DNA of 64,000 nt from Candidatus Protoclostridium gallicola (GTDB lineage Bacteria > Bacillota > Clostridia > Christensenellales > Pumilibacteraceae): positions 62,001 through 126,000 of the forward strand of contig CAJFLE010000009.1 of NCBI GenBank assembly GCA_904387375.1, written 5' to 3'. The notes under the pieces are model-generated. The model was not told the DNA's origin and made no database searches. It saw nothing but the letters and a program-made list of their open reading frames with translations. Position 1 is the first letter of the stretch. Each line of letters begins with the position of its first letter. This document shows, piece by piece, positions 26,629-34,900 of this stretch. The position numbers and the translations under genes were made by a program.

Positions 26629-26727
26629 TTTTGCGAAGATTTCGTGAGAAATCCGTACGGCGCAGCCGCACGTCCCCGAAGTCTACCTCATGGTGACGAG
26701 GGGGATTTCTCCCGAAAGAACGCAAAA
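26629..26727. repeat. Inverted-repeat element (MITE- or REP-like) in the polyketide-like operon
   Basis: The left end (26629-26654, starting TTTTGCG and ending GAGAAATCC) and the complement of the right end (26703-26727) agree at the first seven bases and at 14 of the last 15. The element is 99 bases and can fold into one long hairpin with internal GC-rich stems (CCTC/GAGG and CGGC/GCCG). It has no coding capacity and no obvious target-site duplication. It lies between the fabG- and fabZ-like genes inside a transcribed operon, so it may also shape the mRNA. Flanking bases 26543-26628 and 26728-26790 show nothing else clear. Confidence 0.55.
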
Positions 26728-26790
26728 GATCCCGCAGACGCGTCGCTTTTCTGCGCGCGGCGAAGCCGAACGTTAGTGCCGCGCGGAAAA

Positions 26791-27531
26791 TTAAAGGGAC
26801 AACCCTCCGTCTATCACGATCGTCTGACCGGTGATATACGATGCGTCGTCGGACACGAGGAACGCGACGAGGTTCGCCACCTCCTCGACGTCGCCGAAGC
26901 GGCCGAGTGGCACCTGCGTGAGGTATTCCGCTTTCTTGTCCTCGGGAAGCTGCGCGACCATGTCCGTGGAAATGAACCCGGGCGCGACGGCGTTGACCCT
27001 AATACCGTAGGGCGCGAGCTCGGTCGCGAGCGTGGCGGTCATCGAATTGACGGCGCCCTTGGTCGCCGAATAAACGGACTGACCGGGCAGAGCCATCTTG
27101 GAGCTGACCGACGACACGTTGACGATGGCGCCTTTCTTGGCCTTGAACATTTTCAGCGTCGCAGCCTGCGCGCAGTAGAAATAGCCCTTGATGTTGATGT
27201 TCAGGCTGCGGTCGAGCGACTCGGGGCTGAGCATGAGCAGGAACGCGTCGTCCACGACGCCCGCGTTGTTGACGAGCACGTCTATTTTGCCCAGCTCTTT
27301 GACCACGGTGCGGAACATTGCGTTCACTTCGCCGCGGTCGCCCACGTTGGCTTTGACGGCGACGGCGTTAGAGCCGAAGCCTTTTATCTGTTCGACGACT
27401 TTGTTCGCCTCTTCCTCGTTGGAATTATAGTTCACCGCGACGTCGTATCCGAGGCTGCCCAGCTTCACGGCTATGCCGCGGCCGATGCCTCTCGACGCTC
27501 CGGTGACCAGCGCTACTTTTCTTTCTTCCAT
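26791..27531 (-). CDS. fabG: 3-oxoacyl-ACP reductase (FabG-like ketoreductase)
   Basis: A 246-residue short-chain dehydrogenase. TGASRGIGRG binds NADPH, NNAG follows near residue 90, and the catalytic set is Ser in NVSSVSS, Tyr and Lys in YSATKGAVNS. The C-terminus GQTIVIDGGLSL is typical of FabG. It reduces the beta-keto group after each condensation. The ATG at 27531 has GGTGA seven bases upstream; an in-frame GTG at 27540 is less likely. Only 12 bp separate it from the fused ketosynthase gene. Confidence 0.93.
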   Translation of the reverse strand: MEERKVALVTGASRGIGRGIAVKLGSLGYDVAVNYNSNEEEANKVVEQIKGFGSNAVAVKANVGDRGEVNAMFRTVVKELGKIDVLVNNAGVVDDAFLLMLSPESLDRSLNINIKGYFYCAQAATLKMFKAKKGAIVNVSSVSSKMALPGQSVYSATKGAVNSMTATLATELAPYGIRVNAVAPGFISTDMVAQLPEDKKAEYLTQVPLGRFGDVEEVANLVAFLVSDDASYITGQTIVIDGGLSL

Positions 27532-27543
27532 ATTATTCACCGT

Positions 27544-29844
27544 TTATCGGTCCGCTCTGCCGAGCACGACGGCATTGTAGGAGCCGCCCGACGACGCGCC
27601 GAGAACGAGCGCGTACTTCGCTTTCGTGCTGCCGATCTCGCCGGCAAGCATGAGCGACGCGTGAGCCGCGGCAAGCGCGGACGAAGCAGCTCTGCCCTCT
27701 CCGCACACGTCCCTGACGTTGACTTTCTCCGCCGAAGCGAAGGGCGCGAGCGCCTCGTTTTCCGCCTCCGACAGCGATGCGAGCCCGTTGGAGCAGGTCA
27801 TGACCAGTCCGATGTCGCCGGCTTTCACGCCCGCGTCGTCAAGCGCGAGGTCGATTGCGCGTTTCAGCTGACCGGAGCAGCCGTATTTGCCGAACTCGAC
27901 GTCGCAGTGAGCGAAGCCGCTGCCGAGCACCTCGGCGTACTTCTTCGCGCCGCGCGCCGAAGCGCTGCTTTCCTTTTCGAGCGCCAGCGTCACCGCGCCG
28001 TCGCTCAGTTTCATTCCGCCGGAGAGCGCGCCGATCTTGTCGTACAGCATGTGTACGGTTTCGGAATCCTCGTCCGCGCCCACAGCGAGTATGACGTCGT
28101 TCTGCGTCGTACGGAGCACGCGGGCCGAGTATGCCACCGCAGCGAGTCCGGAAGCCGCGCCGTTGGCGTAGGTCACGTTGTAACCTTTGAGGCCGGCGCA
28201 GATGGACAGATAGCCGGGAGCGGCGTTGTATACCGTGTTGGGGAACAGGAAGGCGCTGCCCGACTGCGTGCCGTTGGCGATTATGCCTTTCTGGAAATTC
28301 GCGATATCGGTCTGGGGACCGTCCGACGTGCCGGCGACGATGCCTATTTTTCTCGCGTTGCCGTCGTCCACGGTTATGCCCGCGTCGGCGAGCGCGTATT
28401 TGCCGGACACGCACGTCATCTGGCTGAGTTTATCCAGCTTGCGGTAGAAGTTCAGCTTTATGCCCACGGAAGCGAAATCCTCGCTGCCCACGGCGCTGAC
28501 CGCGTCGCCGCACTTCTCGCACACGTTCGGAGCGGAACCGGCGCGGACGGCTTCGACGTATCCTCCCACGGTGTTGCCGAGGGGGCTGACCACACCTATG
28601 CCGGTGACGAACACCCTGTCCGCAGTCGCTTCTCTGAGCGAGCGGGGGGCGTCCTCTTTCGCGTATATTATGCTGGCGTTGTTGCCGCCGAACGCGTAGT
28701 TATTGGACTGGACGTACGTGACGTCCTTCTTTTTGCCTTTGTTGGGAACGAAGTCGAAATCGCCCGCCTTGTCGCGCATGGCGACGACGTCCTCGTCGGT
28801 GTAGCCCACCGTCGGCGGCACGACGCCGCGCTCGATGGCCTTGACGCAGAATACGGCTTCGACCGATCCGGCCGCGCCGAGGCAGTGCCCTACCATGGAT
28901 TTGGTGGAGCTTGCGCACGCCTTGCCCGACGAACCGAACACGCGGAGCATTGCGCCGAGCTCGGAAGAGTCGTTGAGCGGCGTGCCCGTGCCGTGCGCGT
29001 TGATATAGTCGACGTCGGACGCGGAAATGCCCGAATTTTCGAGCGAGCGTTCCATAGCCGCCTGCATGCCCTCTCCGTCGGGAGCGGGCGCGGTGATGTG
29101 GTGAGCGTCGCTGGAAACGCCGCTGCCCAGCACCTCGCAGTATATCTTGGCGCCGCGCGCCATGGCGTGCTCGTACGATTCGACGATGAGTATGCCCGCG
29201 CCCTCGCCGAGCGCTATGCCCTTGGATTTATTGAAAGGACGGCAGGGCTCGTCGTCGAGCGCGTGGAGCGCGTGGAAACCGGAATACGCCAGGCTGGACA
29301 TGGGGTCCGAACCGCCGGCGATCATGACGTCCGCCTTGCCGCTGCGTATTATGTCCGCCGCCATGGCGATGGACATGGTACCCGCCGCGCAGGCGTTGGC
29401 GACGTTATCCACGACGCCGCGCGCGCCGAAACGGAGCGCGACGTTGTTCGCGATCGCGGAGATGGGCATTTTCAGCACGTCCTCCGCCTTCGCTTTATCG
29501 GGATCCGCTACGTAATCGCGGTAAAATTTCTCTATCGATACGGCGCCGCCCACGCAGCTGCCTATCATTACGCCGACGCGGTCGGCGTCCTTTTTCACGT
29601 CGATGCCGGAATCGGCCACGGCTTCTTCCGCCGCCTTGACGCAGAGCGCGGTGGCTCTGTCCTCGCCTTCCGGAGTAACGAACTCCGGATATTCGGCGCC
29701 TATGTGCGCGTAGCACTTGGAGTGCTCCACGCTGCTGACTTCCTTTATTCCGACTTTTCCCGCCACGGCGTTGTCGAAGCACTCGTCGGCGCTGCCGCCG
29801 ATGGCGCACACGAGGCCGAGGCCGGTGATTACTATTCTGTCCAT
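27544..29844 (-). CDS. Fused ketosynthase and catalytically dead ketosynthase (KS-chain-length-factor-like)
   Basis: A 766-residue protein of two tandem FabF-fold halves. Half one (1-400) is a complete ketosynthase: C152 in NVANACAAGT, H284 in NAHGTGTPLND and H320 in VGHCLGAAG. Half two (about 408-766) keeps the thiolase fold (VFVTGIGVVSPLGNTVGGYV at its start, GASSGGSYNAVVLG at its end) but the Cys position reads NVTYANGAASG, and the two His regions read MTCSNGLASLSE and VCGEGRAASSAL. All three catalytic residues are lost. That is the pattern of the chain-length factor (KS-beta) of type II polyketide synthases, here joined to its KS-alpha. Ordinary FabF is a single about 410-residue domain. 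It shares one base with the stop of the ACP gene upstream. Confidence 0.9.
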   Translation of the reverse strand: MDRIVITGLGLVCAIGGSADECFDNAVAGKVGIKEVSSVEHSKCYAHIGAEYPEFVTPEGEDRATALCVKAAEEAVADSGIDVKKDADRVGVMIGSCVGGAVSIEKFYRDYVADPDKAKAEDVLKMPISAIANNVALRFGARGVVDNVANACAAGTMSIAMAADIIRSGKADVMIAGGSDPMSSLAYSGFHALHALDDEPCRPFNKSKGIALGEGAGILIVESYEHAMARGAKIYCEVLGSGVSSDAHHITAPAPDGEGMQAAMERSLENSGISASDVDYINAHGTGTPLNDSSELGAMLRVFGSSGKACASSTKSMVGHCLGAAGSVEAVFCVKAIERGVVPPTVGYTDEDVVAMRDKAGDFDFVPNKGKKKDVTYVQSNNYAFGGNNASIIYAKEDAPRSLREATADRVFVTGIGVVSPLGNTVGGYVEAVRAGSAPNVCEKCGDAVSAVGSEDFASVGIKLNFYRKLDKLSQMTCVSGKYALADAGITVDDGNARKIGIVAGTSDGPQTDIANFQKGIIANGTQSGSAFLFPNTVYNAAPGYLSICAGLKGYNVTYANGAASGLAAVAYSARVLRTTQNDVILAVGADEDSETVHMLYDKIGALSGGMKLSDGAVTLALEKESSASARGAKKYAEVLGSGFAHCDVEFGKYGCSGQLKRAIDLALDDAGVKAGDIGLVMTCSNGLASLSEAENEALAPFASAEKVNVRDVCGEGRAASSALAAAHASLMLAGEIGSTKAKYALVLGASSGGSYNAVVLGRADR

Positions 29845-30110
29845 TAAGATTTTTCCTCGTAGTCCGGGCTGTTGACTATGTACTCGCTGAGCGTGCGGAT
29901 ATTGGCGAAAACGCCGTCGTTGACGCCTATGAGAGTAACGCCGAACAATAAGTTCATTCCGGCAATGATTTCGAGCGAGTCAACGCTGTCCAGCCCGATA
30001 CCGTCGCCGAAAAGCGGAATATCGTAGTCGATATTCTCCTTGGGCAGCCGGAGCGTTTCGCTCAGATAATCTATGATCTTGTCGGCCACCGCCTTCTGTC
30101 TTTCGTCCAT
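29844..30110 (-). CDS. Acyl carrier protein (second of two)
   Basis: An 88-residue acyl carrier protein. GIGLDSVDSLEIIAGM contains the phosphopantetheine attachment serine of the DSxxxxE-type motif. The C-terminal part (FGVTLIGVNDGVFANIRTLS) differs from housekeeping AcpP. It overlaps both neighbours by one base (TGATG at its start, TAATG at its end), so it is translated in tight coupling with the first ACP and the ketosynthase. It has no Shine-Dalgarno of its own beyond the upstream coding sequence. The two ACPs are related but distinct and may carry starter and extender, or serve different steps. Confidence 0.92.
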   Translation of the reverse strand: MDERQKAVADKIIDYLSETLRLPKENIDYDIPLFGDGIGLDSVDSLEIIAGMNLLFGVTLIGVNDGVFANIRTLSEYIVNSPDYEEKS

Positions 30111-30364
30111 CAGTTTTCCAGGTGGTTCATCACGTACGCGCTGAGCGTTTCGATGGTCTGGAAGTGTTCTCTGTCCACGCCCATCATGGATACGCCGAAC
30201 TCCTGATCGATGCCGGCGATGATTTCGAGCGAGTCAACGCTGTCCAGGCCGATGTCGTCGCCGAACAGTTTCGCGTCGTCGGTAAGATCCTCTGCGGGAA
30301 GTCTGAGGTTCTCCACGAGGATGTTTTTGATCTTGTCTGCGATCTCTCTCTGCTTTGCGTCCAT
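30110..30364 (-). CDS. Acyl carrier protein (first of two)
   Basis: An 84-residue acyl carrier protein with the same DIGLDSVDSLEIIAGI attachment motif as its neighbour and a close C-terminus (FGVSMMGVDREHFQTIETLS). The start at 30364 has AAGGAGT in a good position, unlike the second ACP. The two genes share about half of their residues by eye and probably arose by tandem duplication. It lies 72 bp downstream of the flavodoxin-like reductase gene. In this gap no convincing second promoter is seen, only a CCGG-type short hairpin. Confidence 0.92.
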   Translation of the reverse strand: MDAKQREIADKIKNILVENLRLPAEDLTDDAKLFGDDIGLDSVDSLEIIAGIDQEFGVSMMGVDREHFQTIETLSAYVMNHLEN

Positions 30365-30436
30365 AATTCTTTACTCCTTAATTTTCAAAGATTATTTTTA
30401 GTATATGTACCGTCCGGCGTTATAACCGGAGAGCAA

Positions 30437-31219
30437 TCAATAAACGGTTTCTATTTTCTTTCCTTCTTTTTCCACGCGCGCGATCATCTCTTCGTCGTTC
30501 TCGCGGTAATCCTCGAGCGAGCGTCCCCAGCCCTTGTCCGCCATGGCGGCGTACATGTTGGGCGGGAAAATATTCGCCGTGGCCTGTTCCCTCGTTTCGG
30601 GCGTGATGTAACCCAGCCTGCCGTATTCCGCGCCCGCTTTCTTTATGACTTCGAGGCGGGCGTCGCAACGGCGCTTTGCCGGCGCGCGGCTGAACAGCTC
30701 GCCCTCGCCGAGGAACAGCTCGTCGAAGCCGTCGTCGCCGCAGATCATCTTGAACTGCTCGCGCACCGCGTTGTAGCTTTTGTCCGTGGGATAGAAGCCG
30801 CAGGTGGAAATGAGCAGCGTACGGTTATGAGTCCTGAAACGGGGCGGGTGTCCGCCGTTGACGAGGTACGTCGTCTGTCCGGTCATGAAAGGCGCGACGG
30901 TAGGCAGCTGACGCTCCACCAGCGCTTTGAGTTTGGCGGGAAGCGAATAATAGAACAGCGGGAAGCTGTATACCACGAGGTCGGCCGCAAACATCTTGGC
31001 GAGTATGCCGCGCATGTCGTCGCCGATGACGCACTTGCCCGGCGACACCGTCCAGCAGCCGAAGCAGCCGAGGCAGGGTTCCACCCTCATGTTTCTGATC
31101 GTCAGGTATTCTATATCGCATTCGGCAGTCGTGCGCATGCCGTCGAGGAATGCGTTCGTGACTTTGAGCGTATTGCTGCGTTCCCCTCTCGGGCTGCCGT
31201 TGATAACAAGTATTTTCAA
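30437..31219 (-). CDS. NAD(P)H-dependent FMN reductase / flavodoxin-like oxidoreductase
   Basis: A 260-residue flavodoxin-fold protein. KILVINGSPRGERSNTLKVT binds the FMN phosphate, CLGCFGCW near residue 71 is the cysteine motif of iron-sulfur or redox-active members, and VVYSFPLFYYSLPAKLKALVER is the conserved flavin loop. The C-terminal 90 residues are an extension without a known role. An open ATG frame begins at 31285, but that codon lies inside the promoter; a TTG at 31219 has GGGAGA at the right distance and starts exactly at the fold, so TTG is chosen. First gene of the operon; it may supply reduced flavin or reduce a pathway intermediate. Confidence 0.82.
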   Translation of the reverse strand: MKILVINGSPRGERSNTLKVTNAFLDGMRTTAECDIEYLTIRNMRVEPCLGCFGCWTVSPGKCVIGDDMRGILAKMFAADLVVYSFPLFYYSLPAKLKALVERQLPTVAPFMTGQTTYLVNGGHPPRFRTHNRTLLISTCGFYPTDKSYNAVREQFKMICGDDGFDELFLGEGELFSRAPAKRRCDARLEVIKKAGAEYGRLGYITPETREQATANIFPPNMYAAMADKGWGRSLEDYRENDEEMIARVEKEGKKIETVY

Positions 31220-31235
31220 GTCGAATTCTCCCGAT

Positions 31236-31251
31236 TCGGTCAGTCGACCGA
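31236..31251. promoter_or_regulatory. Operator-like inverted repeat at the polyketide-like operon promoter
   Basis: TCGGTC-AGTC-GACCGA, six-base perfect arms, overlaps the predicted transcription start (about 31250). A TetR- or MarR-type repressor site is a reasonable guess; no regulator gene lies next to it. Confidence 0.45.
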
Positions 31252-31256
31252 TTTCT

Positions 31257-31285
31257 ATTGTAAGTTTATAATATTTCGGGGTCAA
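31257..31285 (-). promoter_or_regulatory. Promoter of the polyketide-like operon
   Basis: Minus-strand TTGACC (31280-31285), 17-base spacer, TACAAT (31257-31262). It sits 38 bases upstream of the TTG start of the flavodoxin-like gene and ahead of all eleven genes. Confidence 0.65.
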
Positions 31286-31450
31286 AAATCAATGCGTTTC
31301 AAATCTTTCTCGGCAATTTTGACGGATTTTGCGGCAAATAAAATCAATATCGAATAATTATTTTTTATTATTCGGTTTTAGCCGTATTTCCCAAGACCCG
31401 CATTTACACACAATTTATGTGATAATTATATGACGGTTTTGTGAACTATA

Positions 31451-31490
31451 AAAAAATCCCGGGCCTCGGAAGCGATCCGAGAACCCGGGA
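31451..31490 (-). terminator. Strong terminator after the small-peptide unit
   Basis: Arms TCCCGGG/CCCGGGA (31457-31463 and 31484-31490) with an inner CTCGGA/TCCGAG stem; on the minus strand it is followed by seven T. It ends a transcript that starts near 31770. The stretch 31286-31450 beyond it contains only an AT-rich hairpin (31351-31374) and no gene. Confidence 0.85.
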
Positions 31491-31646
31491 ATATATAAAA
31501 GGGGAAAATGATGATGGCAAATCAGCGGGCGCCGTCTGCGCCCCGTCTTATGTAGCCGGGCAGCTGCGCCGCCCGCGTTGTTTTCACTGCATTCGGCCTG
31601 TCAGGCCGCGAGTGAGTTTTGTCGCTTGTTCCACTGCGTCAGTCAA
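31491..31646 (-). ncRNA. Structured 3' region downstream of the 23-residue peptide ORF
   Basis: About 155 transcribed bases between the peptide stop and the terminator contain several short hairpins on the minus strand: GGCCTGACAGGCC, CGGGC/GCCCG, and GGGCGC/GCGCCC. No further ORF with a Shine-Dalgarno is seen (a 16-codon GTG frame lacks one). It may be an untranslated regulatory RNA or a long 3' UTR. The class is unknown. Confidence 0.35.
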
Positions 31647-31718
31647 TCAGCTGAAGTAGTAATGGTTACGAGCATTGTTGATCACAGCGGCAACGACGAA
31701 TCCGATCAGCTTGAACAT
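31647..31718 (-). CDS. Small hydrophobic peptide, 23 residues
   Basis: The ORF starts MFKLIGFVVAAVINNAR and ends NHYYFS. It has an excellent ribosome site (GGAGGT, eight bases before the ATG), a TATAAT -10 element at 31774-31779, and a strong terminator at 31451-31490, so a dedicated transcription unit is likely. A hydrophobic N-terminal helix with an aromatic polar tail suggests a small membrane peptide or a signalling peptide. A 13-codon ORF (31706-31747, MKSSTGG start) with GGAAGG upstream overlaps it in another frame and could act as a leader ORF. No homologue is recognised. Confidence 0.5.
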   Translation of the reverse strand: MFKLIGFVVAAVINNARNHYYFS

Positions 31719-31849
31719 TTGTTGTTACCTCCGGTTGAAGATTTCATCTTCTTCCTTCCCTATCAACACCCGTATTATATTCCATGGCGCGCCGTAAATC
31801 TACGCTTGTATTGCCAAAAGATAATACTAAAATGTCAATATTGAAAATT

Positions 31850-31891
31850 GCATAAAACGCGGACAGGGGTAAAGCCCGCCGCGTTTTATGC
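31850..31891 (-). terminator. Terminator of the GH3 gene
   Basis: Perfect 13-base arms (GCATAAAACGCGG at 31850-31862 and its complement at 31879-31891), followed on the minus strand by AATTTTC. It lies 24 bp after the GH3 stop. Confidence 0.85.
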
Positions 31892-31915
31892 ATTGTAGGT
31901 GGAAGTATAATCGGC

Positions 31916-34900
31916 TTATTTATTCTGCTGTCTGCGCTGTTTGACTATCGTAATCACCAGCATGACCGCGCTTGCGACCATGAGCACGCCGAGCACTATG
32001 TCTATCCACATCAGAGCGACTTCCCACCACGACATGATAAGCACGATCTTGTCGTCGGCGGCAAGGCCGTTCATCGCCGAGCTGTTAGCGACGACGTACA
32101 GCATACGTTTAGTGGATTCGCGCAGCGCCTGGCAGAAGGTCGGCGACTTGCGGTAATGATCGTCTATGGCGAACTCGCCGGTGAACTGAGTGGACAGCTT
32201 ACCGTCGAGCGCGTCGCCGCCCGCAAGCACCGCCGCCGCGGAGTTGCCGAAGAGATTGCCGCTGTTGTAGGTATCGGCTATATCCGTCCAGCAGTCGGAG
32301 AGCGCGAAGCCGTCGAAGCCCCATTCGCCGCGCAGCACGTCGGTCAGCAGTCCCTTGTGCGCGCCCGCCCACACGACGCCTATGCGGTTGAACGAGGTCA
32401 TCGTCGCGTGGCCGTTGCCCTTATTCTTGGACAGCGAATATTCGAACGCGGTCAGATAATTCTCCCTTATGGTCTGCTCGCTGGCAAATACGCAGATGCC
32501 GTGACGTCCGGATTCCTGGTCGTTGAGGGCGAAGTGCTTGGAGTACACATACATGCCCTTGGACTGTATGCCCTTGGTTTCCGCCTCGCAGATAATGCCG
32601 GAAAGAATGCCGTCCTCGCTGTAATACTCGAAGTTTCTGCCCGAGTAAGGCGAGCGGTGAATGTTTGCGCCGGGGCCGTACAGTCCCTGATAATTCGCGT
32701 GCAGCGCGTCGAGTCCTATCTGCTGTCCCATACGGTAGATCAGGTCGGTGTTGAAGGTTGCCGCCATAACCGGGCAGGAAGGATAAGCCATGCACTTCGA
32801 AGCGTCCGCGCCCATGAACGACTTGGTAAGACCTATGGGGCCGTTTTCGTCGAGAGTTGCGGGTTTTGCGATAGACGCCATGGCGATAGTGTGGTGATAT
32901 GCGTCGGAGCTGAGGTTATCCTGCTCGTCGAACGTCATCTGGTCGAGCAGATCGCCCCATGCGGGATTGTCGTATTTGAGTCCGATGAACATCGCGAGCG
33001 TAAGACCGTTCTTCTCGCCGTAATCGGGCATTTCCGCTTCCGGATCCTCTTCTATAATGACGGGATCGGCGGTGGAAACGTCTTTTTTCATCTGATTCGT
33101 AAACGTGAGCTTGCCCTTGCTCTGATCCGCCAGAGGCTGAGGATAAGTTCCCGTCCAGTCCGAACGCGACAGCAGGTCGAAGTCGTCCGCCTGCGCGCCG
33201 TTCTCGTATATACGGAGATCCGCGTCGTCGAAGTGATTGGTTATTTCCGCGCCCGTGTCGTCGGATACGGAGCAGGATTCGGTATCCAGTTCGGCGACGG
33301 TGAGCGCCTTTTTGACCATATCCGCGTCGCCGTTTTCCGTCATACCGTTCGCGGTCGTCTTGCCGTTGTATGCGAGTATGTTGTTGACTGCGTCGTGCGC
33401 GTCGGTTGCGGCGGTGAGCAGATAGTCGCCGGCGTCGAGGATATACGTCTTTGCGCCGAACGCGTCGTACGATGCGAACGTATCCTTATCCACGGTTATC
33501 GTTACGGTGGCGTCCTTGCCCGGAGCGATGACGCCCGTCTTGCCGAAGCCCACGAGTCTGACTGCGGCCTTCTCCACTTTGTTCTGTACGTCGTACGTCG
33601 TATAAGGAGCGTTCAGATATATCTGCACGGTCTCCTTGCCCGAATACGTGCTGCCGTCGTTATGCACTTTGACGGAAACCTTGAACTGATCGCCGTCCGC
33701 CGTCACGGTCATATCAGAGTACGAGAAGTCGGTGTACGACTCGCCGGCTCCGAACGGATAAGCCACGAGTTCGTCGTAATCGAAATCGCCGGCGTTGCCC
33801 TGATTCATTACCTTGTCGAAATATCTCGTTTCGGTATATTTATAGCCGAGATAAATGTTTTCCTCGTATACGGTATAGACGTCCGCGCCGATGTCGTCCA
33901 GCGTTTTGCCGTCGGCGGCGAGTTCGTTATACAGCGACGACGTGTACAGGTCGCTCATTTCGGTTTCCCAGTTATCGAAGCAGGTAAGCCCGAAATTGAC
34001 CATGACCGGGGTCGCGAGATTGTCGTTATAGAACGTATCGGGAAGCGATCCCGACGGCACTATGTCGCCCACGAGTATATCGCCGACAGCGTTGATACCC
34101 GTCTGTCCCACGGCGCCTATCCACATTGCGGCGTCGACGTCGTATCTGTTGTCGGTCAGGAAGTCGCATTCAATCGGATTGCAGGTATTAAGCAATACGA
34201 CAACCTTTTTGATAACGCCTTCGTCTTTGAGCGCTTTAAGTCCGGAGAGCATTTCCTCTTCTTCCGCGCTGAGAGCAAGGAAATTACCGTCCCTGCCGTC
34301 GTTGGGCGATATGTTCATGGGGTCGCTGAGCTGCCCGCTCCACCACGCACCCTCGCGCGTGCCGCGGAAGTCCGTGTTCGTCCGGGGCAGATCGTTGTCC
34401 TCGCCGCCGACGCGCGACAGCACCACGATTGCCGCGTCGCCGTAGGTCGCGAACGTATCGGATACGCCGTCTTTAACAACCTCCTCCCAGGGCACTTCGC
34501 CTATACGGTACTGTCCGGTCTGGAAGAACGATTTCGTCGTCCTGCCGTATTTCTTGGAACCGTCCTCGGTTTCGGCTGCCAGCGCGGTATATCTGTCCTC
34601 CAGCGTCTTGTTGGTTTCGAGTCCCGCGCCGGTAAGCGCCTGGCTGAGAGTGGGAGCGCTCTTCGTATCGACGCCGCCCGAGCCCGTGCCGCCGTAGCAG
34701 AGGTTGGTGGTCGAAATACTGAACGCGCTCACCTTATTGCCTTTGGCAAGAGGCAGCGCGCCGTTGTTGAAAAGCAGCGCCGCGCCTTCCGCCTCAACTT
34801 CCTCTCCGAGGGCATAATCCGCGGCTTTGAGCGCGTCGTTATCGTAATACGCGTCGTCGCCGTTCTTTGCCCCCTGTCCCGTCCATGTCTTTCCTTCGAG

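Noticed and set aside
26587..29847. 1086-codon plus-strand open frame opposite fabG and the ketosynthase fusion
   Set aside because: It is antisense to two well-supported genes, is rich in Arg/His/Val with no domain, and reflects the strong GC bias at third positions. Many similar long plus-strand frames (for example 355-1971, 32156-35080, 42251-44539) are shadows for the same reason.
21059..31219. Ordinary primary fatty-acid synthesis operon
   Set aside because: FabH, enoyl reductase and biotin subunits are absent, while two ACPs, a dead second KS, an Sfp-type PPTase, a polyene-type oxidoreductase and a thioesterase are present. Not fully excluded without the rest of the genome.
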